From: CAYMGM01 sp964390005
GTDB lineage: Bacteria; Pseudomonadota; Alphaproteobacteria; UBA9219
Direction: 5' to 3'
NCBI GenBank assembly: GCA_964390005.1
Contig: CAYMGM010000001.1
Coordinates: 1-64,000, forward strand
DNA: 64,000 bases
The notes beneath the pieces are model-generated. The model saw nothing but the letters and a program-made list of their open reading frames with translations. It made no database searches and was not told the origin of the DNA. A program made the position numbers and the translations under genes. This document shows positions 40,595-49,641 of the stretch, in pieces; the stretch's first letter is position 1; every line of letters begins with the position of its first letter.

Positions 40595-41302
40595 TTAAAC
40601 ACAGTTTTTCGTTTCCTGCACGGATCTAATCTGCCGCTTCCTTAAGGTACGCACAATCGAAGCTTCAGCGGCGTCGCGCGAACGCGGCGTAAAATACGCA
40701 TATTGGCTTGCTTTATCCGCGCCCCACATTTGATCGACGGCATCACACTTTTTCATGTTATCGTGGGGGATCTCTAAAATCTCGCAAAGAATAACTTTCG
40801 CAGCGGTTAGGGCGCGATCAAGCCCCAACATTTGCGCCCCCCAATTGAAAATAGAATGGGTCGGAGCTGTGACAAGAAGGCTAGGGGTGCTGTGTTGAAA
40901 GCCATTAAAGATGCCGCCCATCAAAGCCCTACAGTTAAGAAGTTTTTGACTGGGGCTTTGCTTGGCTTTGTGCTGGGCAAAGGCAACGTCACGGACCGCA
41001 TAGCCAATCATTTCGCCGTCATAGTTGTTCTGTTTCCCGCGCCCTGTCCCGCAAAAGCCCTGAAGGGCCAAAGAAGCGAGCGCAGCAATCGCTCCCCAAA
41101 AAACGGGAGAGTCTGTGGTAAGGCAGGCAAGGGCCGGCACCGTCGTTGAGACGACAAGATTGGTCAGACTGCTTCCAAAGACAAAGGTCTTCTTCTCGAG
41201 ATCGGCGTTCGATGTATCCAATAATTCACGTGCCTGCGGAAAAAGGGCGCAGGTGGCCGCATTTTGATCAAGGGCCTCAAGGTAATCTGATCTGTCGGGC
41301 AT
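40595..41302 (-). CDS. Hypothetical membrane-associated protein, orphan cluster gene 1
   Basis: 235 residues from ATG 41302, which has GGGAG at good spacing; the longer ORF start adds 23 residues. Two adjacent hydrophobic segments (about 45-85) could form a membrane hairpin. Then come MIGYAVRDVAF and a C-terminal basic region. No family recognised. First of three same-strand genes with 25-54 base gaps. Confidence 0.6.
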   Translation of the reverse strand: MPDRSDYLEALDQNAATCALFPQARELLDTSNADLEKKTFVFGSSLTNLVVSTTVPALACLTTDSPVFWGAIAALASLALQGFCGTGRGKQNNYDGEMIGYAVRDVAFAQHKAKQSPSQKLLNCRALMGGIFNGFQHSTPSLLVTAPTHSIFNWGAQMLGLDRALTAAKVILCEILEIPHDNMKKCDAVDQMWGADKASQYAYFTPRSRDAAEASIVRTLRKRQIRSVQETKNCV

Positions 41303-41423
41303 ATAAAGTCTCCCAAAATCAATAAAATATGAAAACCGGGCCATCTTAGGGAAAATGGCAGAAAATAACAAAAGGATTTCGAAAACACATGGTTTTGTGG
41401 CAAAAATGATGCGGAAGGCGGCA

Positions 41424-41452
41424 TTTACCTGTTGAAATTCCTATGCTATAAA
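41424..41452 (+). promoter_or_regulatory. Candidate promoter of glyS
   Basis: TTTACC (41424-41429), a 17-base spacer and TATAAA (41447-41452), about 70 bases before the start codon. Confidence 0.45.
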
Positions 41453-41524
41453 ACGCACTTTCGCGCTGCAATAATGGTGTTGAGGCGCTTTTCTTTTCCT
41501 CTTTTAACCCTATGAGACAGATCC

Positions 41525-43072
41525 ATGTCACAGCCTGAAGCTTCCCTAATGAGCCGTCTTGTTTCTCTTTGCAAGCGTCGCGGGTTCATTTTTCCCGCTT
41601 CGGAAATCTACGGTGGTTTAAACGGTTTTTGGGACTTTGGACCTTTAGGCGCGCAGCTAAAAAACAACATCCGCGACGCTTGGTGGCGCGATATGGTGCT
41701 GTGCCCGCCCTTGGGGGCCGATGGCAAGCCTTTGTCGATCGTCGGCCTTGATAGCTCGATCATTCAACATCCGCGCACGTGGGAGGCCTCGGGCCATGTC
41801 GGCGGCTTTGCCGATTTCATGGTCGATTGCCGCGAGACCAAGCTGCGTTACCGCGCCGATCACGTGTTGTGCGTTGAGGTTTCTTACAAAGCCAAAGACG
41901 GCAGCGTTAAATCGCTGGGCGTTTTAAGCGGTCTTGATGGCGATGACCCCACGGTTCATATCGAAAAGAAAGCCAAGAAGGTCGTGCAAAAAGCGGGCGG
42001 CGGTGAGCTGATCCCCGTCGATCCGGCGACGCTGGTGCCGCTGACATCGCTTTCGCCCGCGCAGCAGAAAATGGTTATCGGGCCCGATGCCGAAAATCCC
42101 GGCACATTGACCGAGCCGCGCGCCTTTAACTTGATGTTCCAGTCGTATGTTGGCGTGTTTCAGAATGATGACTCGCGCGTTTATCTGCGGCCTGAAACCG
42201 CGCAGGGCATTTTCCTTGAATATAAAAATATCGTCGATACGTCGCGCGTGAAGATTCCTTTTGGCGTCGCGCAGGTCGGTAAATCGTTCCGCAACGAAGT
42301 CACGCCGCGTAACTTTATCTTCCGCTCGCGCGAGTTCGAGCAGATGGAGATGGAGTTCTTCTGTCCGCCGGAAGACGGCATGATGTGGTACGAGTTCTGG
42401 GTCGCCGAGCGTATGCGTTGGTGGGAAAGCCTGGGCGTCAAAAAGGAAAATCTGTTCCGCCATATCATTGCGCCGGAAGATCTGTCGCATTATTCAAAGG
42501 GCACATCGGATATCGAATATCGTTGGCCCTTTACGGCGCCGGGCTTTGGCGAGCTGGAAGGCGTGGCCTATCGCACGGATTACGATTTGAAGCAGCATAT
42601 GGCGTTCAGCAAGGTCAATCTGGAATACATTGATCAAGAAGCTAAACGTCGTTTTGTTCCGCATGTGGTTGAGCCTGCCAGCGGTTTGACGCGCGCGGTT
42701 CTGTTGATCTTGGCCGAAAGCTATCGTTATGACGAGGCGCGTCCTGCGCCGGAATGGTTGCAAATCAAGCCGAGCCTAGCACCTGTCAAAGCCGGTATCT
42801 TCCCGTTGGTCAACAAAGACGGCATGCCGGAAGTTGCCGAAAAGCTTTATCTTGATTTGCGCCGTACGATGCCGTGCCAATATGACGCCAAGCAGTCGAT
42901 TGGTAAGCGCTATGCGCGTATGGATGAAATCGGAACGCCGTTCTGCGTGACGGTCGATGGCGACACGCTGACCGATCAAACGGTCACGATCCGCAATCGC
43001 GATACAACGCAGGCCGAGCGCGTGTCGATGGACAAAGTGAAAGCCTACTTGACTGAGAAAATGGCCGATTAA
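41525..43072 (+). CDS. glyS: Glycine--tRNA ligase, homodimeric class II type
   Basis: 515 residues. It charges tRNA-Gly. N-terminal SLCKRRGFIFPASEIYGG and motif 2 FRNEVTPRNFIFRSREFEQME, and motif 3 EPASGLTRAVL, are those of the alpha2 GlyRS found in eukaryotes, archaea and some bacteria. Most proteobacteria use the unrelated-architecture alpha2beta2 GlyQ/GlyS. The C-terminal anticodon-binding domain is present (FPLVNKDGMPEVAEKLY). Own promoter and terminator, so a single-gene unit. Confidence 0.95.
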   Translation: MSQPEASLMSRLVSLCKRRGFIFPASEIYGGLNGFWDFGPLGAQLKNNIRDAWWRDMVLCPPLGADGKPLSIVGLDSSIIQHPRTWEASGHVGGFADFMVDCRETKLRYRADHVLCVEVSYKAKDGSVKSLGVLSGLDGDDPTVHIEKKAKKVVQKAGGGELIPVDPATLVPLTSLSPAQQKMVIGPDAENPGTLTEPRAFNLMFQSYVGVFQNDDSRVYLRPETAQGIFLEYKNIVDTSRVKIPFGVAQVGKSFRNEVTPRNFIFRSREFEQMEMEFFCPPEDGMMWYEFWVAERMRWWESLGVKKENLFRHIIAPEDLSHYSKGTSDIEYRWPFTAPGFGELEGVAYRTDYDLKQHMAFSKVNLEYIDQEAKRRFVPHVVEPASGLTRAVLLILAESYRYDEARPAPEWLQIKPSLAPVKAGIFPLVNKDGMPEVAEKLYLDLRRTMPCQYDAKQSIGKRYARMDEIGTPFCVTVDGDTLTDQTVTIRNRDTTQAERVSMDKVKAYLTEKMAD

Positions 43073-43090
43073 GTCTTGGTATCGAACAAG

Positions 43091-43119
43091 AAAAAGGGGG
43101 CTTGTGGGCCCCCTTTTTT
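43091..43119 (+). terminator. Terminator of glyS
   Basis: AAAAAGGGGGC (43091-43101), a six-base loop, GCCCCC and six T residues. It excludes the extreme upstream start of the following PAP2 reading frame. Confidence 0.9.
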
Positions 43120-43212
43120 ACGTCGGCCACCCTTTTTTCATCGGCCTTGCCCCTTGCCAGCGTTATCGTTTTCCGCCAACTTAGGCGCATCTTCTTCCTT
43201 TGGGGCTTGCCG

Positions 43213-43941
43213 ATGCCTTTGCTTTTTTTCTGGTCTGCTTGGCCCAAGCCTGCGCGTTTCGCCGCGGTCGGCGGCTTTCTTTTCTTGATGACGCTTGTTG
43301 CGCTGGTTTTCTGCCCAAGCCTTGATATCGCTGTATCGGCCTTGTTTTATGCAAAAGAGACCGGCTTTTGGGCGCGTGATTGGGCCATTGTTCATGTTTT
43401 GAACGCCATCGCCGTCGATGGCGCGCGTGTGGGTGGCGGCGCTTTGTTGCTTGGGGCCGCGTTGGCCGCGTGGCGCGGCTGGCGCATGTGGCCCGCCAAG
43501 GCTTGGCTTTTTCTTTTTGTCGCTCTTGTCGTGGGGCCCGGTCTTGTCGCCAATGTGACCTTTAAAGATCATTGGGGGCGGGCGCGTCCGCGCGACAGTC
43601 TTGTTTTTGGGGGCGCTCAGCGTTTCACGCCTGCGCTTTATCTTAGCGATGCTTGCGTGAAGAACTGCTCGTTCGTTGCGGGCGATGCGGCTTTTGGTTT
43701 TTATCTGCCTTGCGTCACTTATTTCGTCGCGCCATCGCGGCGGCGACGGGTTTTGGCTGGAGCCCTGGCGGTGGGGAGCGTTTTTGCCCTGGCGCGTTTG
43801 GTGGCGGGGGCTCATTTCCTGAGCGATATCCTTTTTGCTTTTTTCTTTATGCTGTTAACGAATGCTGGCGTTCATGCCCTTTTCTATGGACGAAGACAGA
43901 CGCTAAGTTTCTGGAAAAGCATCGTTTTATCGGAATCCTAA
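43213..43941 (+). CDS. PAP2-family membrane phosphatase
   Basis: About 242 residues; six transmembrane helices. The three phosphatase motifs are visible: KDHWGRARP, SFVAGDAAFG (the usual PSGH-type motif varied) and RLVAGAHFLSDIL. Likely substrates are lipid phosphates such as undecaprenyl pyrophosphate, phosphatidic acid or lipid A phosphate. The start is uncertain: ATG 43213 is the first ATG past the glyS terminator, but its ribosome site is weak. Confidence 0.8.
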   Translation: MPLLFFWSAWPKPARFAAVGGFLFLMTLVALVFCPSLDIAVSALFYAKETGFWARDWAIVHVLNAIAVDGARVGGGALLLGAALAAWRGWRMWPAKAWLFLFVALVVGPGLVANVTFKDHWGRARPRDSLVFGGAQRFTPALYLSDACVKNCSFVAGDAAFGFYLPCVTYFVAPSRRRRVLAGALAVGSVFALARLVAGAHFLSDILFAFFFMLLTNAGVHALFYGRRQTLSFWKSIVLSES

Positions 43942-44017
43942 AAAGTTTAATGCAATCTTAGCTGTCTTCAGGTTATGATTAACAAGGGTGGAAGGATGAG
44001 CGAAGGAGCCAAGACTT

Positions 44018-44713
44018 ATGTCAACGTCGTCAATAACATCTGTCGTTTCGTCTATTACTTCGTCGGCGTCTAGCTATTCGAAATCCTCGTCGTCGTCCAC
44101 GGCCAGCACCTCGACAGGAAGCACAAGCTCCTCCTTCACTTATGAGCTTTATACGCAAAAGGTTATCAATCCCGTCAAAGCGACGCTGGATACGGCGACG
44201 CACCTTGGTTACATCGATAAAAACAAGATTGCCGTCGAAGTGCAGGGAACGATCACGCGGCAAGACAAGACAAACTATTTTACCTTCACTTTCCGTAAGG
44301 GCGATTCGCTGAAGTTGGATACGAACATCAACAAAGGCGTTCGCATCCAGATCACGGATTCGTCCGGCTATCACATTTTGGCCGACAATGGCGGGCATAA
44401 TGCGACCTTGAAGAAAGCTTTTGAGGCTTTGAAAAACGGCACGTTGGATCTTAAAAACGGAAATTATGCCATCAAAATTACCTATGACGACAGCGCCTAT
44501 AAAAACAAGACGTTGAATTATGATCTGACGCTGTCCTCGGGAACGTCTTACAAAAATAAATACAAAACCTTTGCCCAGGCGACGACCGTTTACAACACGC
44601 TGCTGGAAGGCGGCGATATCGGCAACGTTTATTCGCAAACAGCGACAGCGGCGACGCTGATGACCGCGCTTTCCGATGGGACGGACATCAATCTTTTCGA
44701 TTATATGTCCTGA
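44018..44713 (+). CDS. Hypothetical Ser/Thr-rich, possibly secreted protein
   Basis: 231 residues with AAGGAG upstream. The first 40 residues are almost all Ser and Thr. The following part (about 70-175) has the beta pattern of pre-peptidase C-terminal-like domains: YFTFTFRKGDSLKLD, VRIQITDSSGYHILADNGG, then NGNYAIKITYDD. No Sec signal peptide, so leaderless secretion (type I or flagellar type) is possible but unproven. Acidic hydrophobic end (INLFDYMS). Function unknown. Confidence 0.65.
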   Translation: MSTSSITSVVSSITSSASSYSKSSSSSTASTSTGSTSSSFTYELYTQKVINPVKATLDTATHLGYIDKNKIAVEVQGTITRQDKTNYFTFTFRKGDSLKLDTNINKGVRIQITDSSGYHILADNGGHNATLKKAFEALKNGTLDLKNGNYAIKITYDDSAYKNKTLNYDLTLSSGTSYKNKYKTFAQATTVYNTLLEGGDIGNVYSQTATAATLMTALSDGTDINLFDYMS

Positions 44714-44832
44714 TCCTTCCAATCAACATCGACGCATCTTCTTTTCTTTTGCCTTGCCCCTAGGGCGGCGACGCTTTAGCTTTATCCGCGTCGTCAACCA
44801 ACAAAGCAATTGAAAGGCTTGGACTTTCGCCC

Positions 44833-45747
44833 ATGTTTACGCGCCCCGTTTTACCAGCCAAGGGAACCATCGGCATTGTATCGCCAGGGATGGGCGTTGC
44901 CGCTGCCGATCTCGCCGAAGCGAAGGCGTGGCTTGAGAAAGCCGGTTATAGCGTCGTTGTGCATCCGCAAAACTATCTGTCGATGGGCGATTTTGCGGGC
45001 CCTGATGCCGCGCGGATCGAAGCTTTGATGGATATGTTTGCCGATAGAACCATTGACGCCATTATGTGCGCGCGCGGCGGTGTTGGGTGTTTTCGCGATC
45101 TGGATGCTTTGGACTATGACTTCATTAAAAAGAACCCCAAGCCCTTTATCGGCATGTCGGATGTTACCGTTCTTTTACAGGCTTTGACGCAGCGCACCGG
45201 CATGGTGACATTTCATGGCCCCATGGCGTGGCATTGTGCAAAGGCCCATGACAACCAAGCCATTGCCGATTCTGTTCAATTGGCGCTGGATGTTTTAGAA
45301 GGTCAAGGGCAGACCTATCGCTTTGCCGATGCGGTTTGTTTGCGGGCGGGGGCCGCCGAAGGGCCTTTATGGGGCGGGTGTCTGGCGCTTTTACAGACCC
45401 TGATCGGGACGCCGTACGAGGTGCCGACGGAAGGCGCTTTGCTGTTTGTGGAAGACTATGCCGAGCCGCTGTACAAAATCGACAGAATGTTAGGCCATTT
45501 GCGTCAATCCGGGCGTTTAGACAACATTAAAGGGGCGATGATTGGCCAATTTACAGGTCGGCCCGCCGATGAAACGCCTTATGGGATTGATTTACGCGAA
45601 ATAGTGATGGAACATTTGCCGCCAGATGTGCCCATCGCCATGAATGTCCCTTGCGGACATATAGATTTTAACGTTACCTTGCCCTTAGGCCTGAAAGCCT
45701 ATCTAACTGTGACGCCCCAAGGATCCGAGCTTTCGTTCGCGACATGA
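44833..45747 (+). CDS. ldcA: LD-carboxypeptidase, peptidase family S66
   Basis: 304 residues. It removes the terminal D-Ala from tetrapeptides of recycled murein in the cytoplasm. The nucleophile lies in GMSDVT, with the catalytic Glu in VEDYAEP and His in PCGHIDF, giving the Ser-Glu-His triad. Normal length. Its stop overlaps the next start (ATGA), so it is coupled to the pentapeptide protein and mutL. Confidence 0.92.
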   Translation: MFTRPVLPAKGTIGIVSPGMGVAAADLAEAKAWLEKAGYSVVVHPQNYLSMGDFAGPDAARIEALMDMFADRTIDAIMCARGGVGCFRDLDALDYDFIKKNPKPFIGMSDVTVLLQALTQRTGMVTFHGPMAWHCAKAHDNQAIADSVQLALDVLEGQGQTYRFADAVCLRAGAAEGPLWGGCLALLQTLIGTPYEVPTEGALLFVEDYAEPLYKIDRMLGHLRQSGRLDNIKGAMIGQFTGRPADETPYGIDLREIVMEHLPPDVPIAMNVPCGHIDFNVTLPLGLKAYLTVTPQGSELSFAT

Positions 45748-47000
45748 AACTGAAACGCCTAAGCCAAGACGAACTTGATGTCATCGTGCGCAAGCACGCC
45801 ATGTTTCGCGCTGCCCGCATGGGGGGTGCCCGCGCCATTTTATCATACCATGATCTGTCGGGCCTGTCGTTGGCAGGGGTCGATTTTTCGCATGCCGATA
45901 TGACAGGCGCTTCGCTGGCTTTGGCCGATTTGCGCGATGCGCGCTTTGACTATGCCATTTTGTTTGCCGCCAATCTGCGCCAAGCCAATATGCAAAACGC
46001 CAGCCTTGTGCGCGCCGATATGCGCGGCGCGTGCTTGAAGGGGACGATTCTCATCAATGCCGACATGACAGGTGTCGATTTGCGCGAAGGCGCGATCACG
46101 ACCAAAGAAGGCGAGATCGTTCAGCGCGAAGGTAATTCAGAAGCCGAGTTCCAAGGCGGCGCGGATCTTTCGGGCGCAAACTTGACGCAGGCGCGTTTGT
46201 CGGGCGCGATCGCCGTGAACAGCGATTTTAGCGACGCGACGATGAAGGGCTGCAAGATCGTCCGCGCGTGTCTGCAAGGCGCGAACTTTGAACGCGCCAA
46301 TCTGGAAGATGCCGATATCAGCATGTGCGATGTGCGCGGCGCCAATCTGCGCGGCGCGATTTTGATCAATGTCTCGACCAGTCTGACCAATATGGAAATG
46401 GCCGATGTGACGGGCGCTTTGACCGATGCGCCGCGCGGTCCGACATTCAAAGATCTGACGGTTCCGCTGGATGAAATGCTGGCCGATCACGCGCTTTGGA
46501 TTGGGACAAACGGCAAAGACGGCGCTTGCTTTGATGTCAGCGGGTTCGATTTACGCCGTTCGCGTTCGTTCGATCATGCAACGCTGACCATGATGCGCGC
46601 GCCTGGCGCGATGCTTTATGGACTTGATTTTACCGGGGCTCAGCTTCAGGTTTCCGATTTGCGCAATGCCGATATGCGCAATGTTTTGGGCCAAGGGATT
46701 GATTTACGCGGCGCTGATTTGCGCGGGGCGGATCTTAGCAATATCAACCTTACCGGCGCTTTCTTGCAGTCTTTGCCTTTGGGGCAGGGGCGTATGGTCG
46801 TCACCAATTTGTCGGACGTGAAATTACGTTATGCCAATATGGCTGGCGCCAATCTGCATGGCGCGAACTTCCGCGGGGCGGATCTTTCGGGCGCGAACTT
46901 TATCGGCGCGAACATTGAAGGTGCAGATTTTACAGACGCAACGCTGAAAAACGTGCGGGTCACGTCGCTTCAGCGCGATATTATTATGGATCATTCGTGA
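45744..47000 (+). CDS. Pentapeptide-repeat protein
   Basis: 418 residues, mostly A(D/N)LXX-type pentapeptides that fold into a right-handed four-sided helix. Two repeat blocks (about 35-215 and 280-410) flank a non-repeat segment (about 220-275, PRGPTFKDLTVPLDEMLADHALW). Some such proteins mimic DNA (MfpA, Qnr) and bind gyrase; most have unknown roles. Four-base overlaps link it to ldcA upstream and mutL downstream. Confidence 0.9.
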   Translation: MKLKRLSQDELDVIVRKHAMFRAARMGGARAILSYHDLSGLSLAGVDFSHADMTGASLALADLRDARFDYAILFAANLRQANMQNASLVRADMRGACLKGTILINADMTGVDLREGAITTKEGEIVQREGNSEAEFQGGADLSGANLTQARLSGAIAVNSDFSDATMKGCKIVRACLQGANFERANLEDADISMCDVRGANLRGAILINVSTSLTNMEMADVTGALTDAPRGPTFKDLTVPLDEMLADHALWIGTNGKDGACFDVSGFDLRRSRSFDHATLTMMRAPGAMLYGLDFTGAQLQVSDLRNADMRNVLGQGIDLRGADLRGADLSNINLTGAFLQSLPLGQGRMVVTNLSDVKLRYANMAGANLHGANFRGADLSGANFIGANIEGADFTDATLKNVRVTSLQRDIIMDHS

Positions 47001-48799
47001 CAATACGTAAGCTTCCCGATGGATTGGTCAATCGCATCGCTGCAGGCGAGGTGATCGAACGCCCCGCGGCGGCGGTGAAAGAACTGGTCGAAAACGCCAT
47101 TGACGCGGGCGCAACGCAAATTGACGTTGCCTTGCGCGAAGGCGGGCAAGCGCTTATTCGCGTCACCGATAACGGTATCGGCATGGACCGCGACGAGATC
47201 GCGCTGGCGGTCTTGCGCCATGCAACCTCAAAACTGCCGGACGACGATCTTTGGAATATTCACAGCTTTGGTTTCCGTGGCGAGGCTTTGCCGTCGATCG
47301 GCGCTGTCAGCCGTTTGACGGTAACAAGCCGCCGCCGTGACGCGGCTGAGGCTTGGCAACTAGCCATTGAAGGCGGGCGCATCGGCGCGCCCGAGCCTGC
47401 CGCACTTCCCGTGGGGACGCAGGTAGATGTCCGCGATCTTTTCTTTGCGACGCCCGCGCGGTTAAAGTTTTTAAAATCGCCGCGCACTGAGATTGAAGCC
47501 GCGCGTGAGACCGTCGAAAAATTGGCGATGGCCTATCCGGGCGTCTCGTTCACAATCCAAGAAGACGACCGCAAACCGCGCCGCCTGATGGCGACGCCAA
47601 ACCTTTTGCCGGATGAAGCGTTGTCGCGCCGCTTAACGGATGTTCTGGGCGATGATTTTATGGGCAATGCCGCCCGCGTTGACAGCGCGCGCGAAGATTG
47701 CATGGTTCATGGCTATGCAGGGCTCCCGACTTGGCATCGCCCGACAACGCGCCAACAATATCTTTTTGTGAATGATCGCCCTGTGCGCGATAAATTATTG
47801 TTGGCTGCGGTGCGCGGCGCTTATGGCGATTTATTGCCGTCTGGGCGGCATCCGGCGGTCGTGTTGTTTTTGTCGGTGCCGCCACATGAGGTCGATGTCA
47901 ACGTTCACCCGACAAAAGCCGAAGTTCGGTTTCGTGACAGCGCAAAAATCCGGGGGCTTATTGTCGGCGCGGTTCGCGCGGCTTTGCAGGGATCGGCGCA
48001 GTTTACGACCAATACGCTAGCCCCACAGGCGCTTGGTTTTTTGCAGCCGGAAGGCGCGGCCTCGCAAGGGTTTCAGGAACCGTTCGCCGCTGCTGCGCCG
48101 TCTTATAGGTCCTCTTATTCTTATGGCGCACGGCCTTCTTATCCTAATCTTGTCGAGGCTGTGCCGCTGGCCGTGCGGACGATGGCCCCTCTGCCGCCAT
48201 CGGCGCTGCCACCATCTGTCGGGCGGCTTGGTGCGCCTGTCGCGCAGCTTTATGCGACCTATATCATTGCGCAGACGCCTGAAAGCCTTTTGATCATTGA
48301 TCAGCACGCCGCGCATGAACGCATCACCTATGAAAAGATGAAGGCGGCTTTGGCGGCGGGACAGGTGCCGCGTCAGGGGCTTCTGATCCCCGAAGTCGTC
48401 GAGATGGAGCCGGGCGGCGCGGCCCGCGTTTTATCGGCAGCGGAAGATCTGGCGCGCCTGGGGCTGGTCGTTGAAGCTTTTGGCGACGGCGCGCTTTTGG
48501 TGCGCGAAGTGCCCGCCGTTTTGGGGCAGGCCGATGTCAAAGGCTTGTTAGCCGATGTTGCGGAAGAGCTTGCCAGTTTTGAAGCCTCGCGGGCTTTGGA
48601 AGAAAAGATTTTGCATTTGTGCGCGACGATGGCGTGCCATGGATCGGTTCGGGCCGGGCGCGTGCTGAACCGGGACGAAATGGCGGCGTTATTACGTCAG
48701 ATGGAAGAAACGCCCAACACAGGCCAATGCAACCATGGCCGCCCGACTTATGTCGAGTTATCTCGTGCCGATTTAGAAAAGCTGTTTGATCGGCGCTGA
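46997..48799 (+). CDS. mutL: DNA mismatch repair protein MutL
   Basis: 600 residues; GTG start overlaps the previous stop (GTGA). GHKL ATPase domain: ELVENAIDAGA, DNGIGMD, HSFGFRGEALPSI. Then HPTKAEVRF and a Pro/Ser-rich linker (about 335-410). The C-terminal dimer domain has DQHAAHERITYE, fitting the endonuclease motif DQHA-X2-E-X4-E, plus ACHGSVRAG and QCNHGRPT. It therefore looks like a nicking MutL as in species without Dam/MutH-directed repair. Confidence 0.96.
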   Translation: MTIRKLPDGLVNRIAAGEVIERPAAAVKELVENAIDAGATQIDVALREGGQALIRVTDNGIGMDRDEIALAVLRHATSKLPDDDLWNIHSFGFRGEALPSIGAVSRLTVTSRRRDAAEAWQLAIEGGRIGAPEPAALPVGTQVDVRDLFFATPARLKFLKSPRTEIEAARETVEKLAMAYPGVSFTIQEDDRKPRRLMATPNLLPDEALSRRLTDVLGDDFMGNAARVDSAREDCMVHGYAGLPTWHRPTTRQQYLFVNDRPVRDKLLLAAVRGAYGDLLPSGRHPAVVLFLSVPPHEVDVNVHPTKAEVRFRDSAKIRGLIVGAVRAALQGSAQFTTNTLAPQALGFLQPEGAASQGFQEPFAAAAPSYRSSYSYGARPSYPNLVEAVPLAVRTMAPLPPSALPPSVGRLGAPVAQLYATYIIAQTPESLLIIDQHAAHERITYEKMKAALAAGQVPRQGLLIPEVVEMEPGGAARVLSAAEDLARLGLVVEAFGDGALLVREVPAVLGQADVKGLLADVAEELASFEASRALEEKILHLCATMACHGSVRAGRVLNRDEMAALLRQMEETPNTGQCNHGRPTYVELSRADLEKLFDRR

Positions 48800-48908
48800 G
48801 GCGGTAGGGTTAACGCCCCTTCTTCTATGAAATTAAAAACAACCTTTTCGTTAAGGCATGTTCATCGTAATCGTGAGTTATTCTCGATGACCTTGGGGGG
48901 ATTTTTTT

Positions 48909-49514
48909 ATGCTTTCAGAAATTTTTGATCTTGTTCCATCCACATTGGCCCGTTGGCGCGGTAAATCTAAATATGCCTTCACAGGCGAAGTGCTGACGAT
49001 CAGGTTTGGCGGGCGTGCGGGCGAACAACTTTGGGGCATTCGATCCTTGATTGACATTCCAATGCATAATGTCAAAGCAGGCGATTTGGGCGGTTTTATT
49101 GCAGGCCATTCGCAACTATCTCATGTGAATGCGGCTTGGGTTGCCGATAATGCGATGGTTGGCGGCGGTGCGCTTGTCGCGGGGCAGGGGCTTCTGTCAG
49201 ATTTTTCGGCTCTTGAAAGCGGCATTTGCTATGGAAAAATGAGGAATTTTTCGGTTGTTTCCGCCCCTTCAGGCGGTGGGGTTTCTGGTGTTATTGATCG
49301 GGAACTGATGACTATCTATCCGTCGGGATCTGGCGCAACGGCCCTTTTGACGGAAAGCAAGAAAGAAGAATCCGTCCCAGGTCGTTATCCTGTGCGGATT
49401 ATCGATTACACCTATCCTAACAACGATAAATCATATCCAGAGCGTCGAAACGCCATCGCAGAAGAGCATGGAGCCAAAGCCTATTTTAGCAAACTTCCTA
49501 TTTACAAAGTTTGA
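48909..49514 (+). CDS. Hypothetical protein with beta-helix-like segment
   Basis: 201 residues. The N-terminal half reads YAFTGEVLTIRFGGR, then GDLGGFIAGHSQLSHVNAAWVADNAMVGGGALVAG (ends quoted: GDLGGFI, GALVAG), the pattern of left-handed beta-helix proteins such as YdcK-like or phage-associated ones. The C-terminal half is unrelated to anything I know. Start has GGGGGG-like purines upstream. Function unknown. Confidence 0.65.
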   Translation: MLSEIFDLVPSTLARWRGKSKYAFTGEVLTIRFGGRAGEQLWGIRSLIDIPMHNVKAGDLGGFIAGHSQLSHVNAAWVADNAMVGGGALVAGQGLLSDFSALESGICYGKMRNFSVVSAPSGGGVSGVIDRELMTIYPSGSGATALLTESKKEESVPGRYPVRIIDYTYPNNDKSYPERRNAIAEEHGAKAYFSKLPIYKV

Positions 49515-49641
49515 TAAGGTGGCGGGTTTTTCTCTGATAAGGCAAAGGTGGGGAACAGGGCCCAGATAAATAAAATTGAAGCTTTTCTTTTTTGAGCTAC
49601 ACTCAAGGCGTGTCGTTTTCTTTGAAAAGGAGGCATGGCCC

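Noticed and set aside
43102..43212. Upstream start of the PAP2 gene
   Set aside because: The GTG at 43102 lies inside the glyS terminator hairpin, and the extra residues look non-native.
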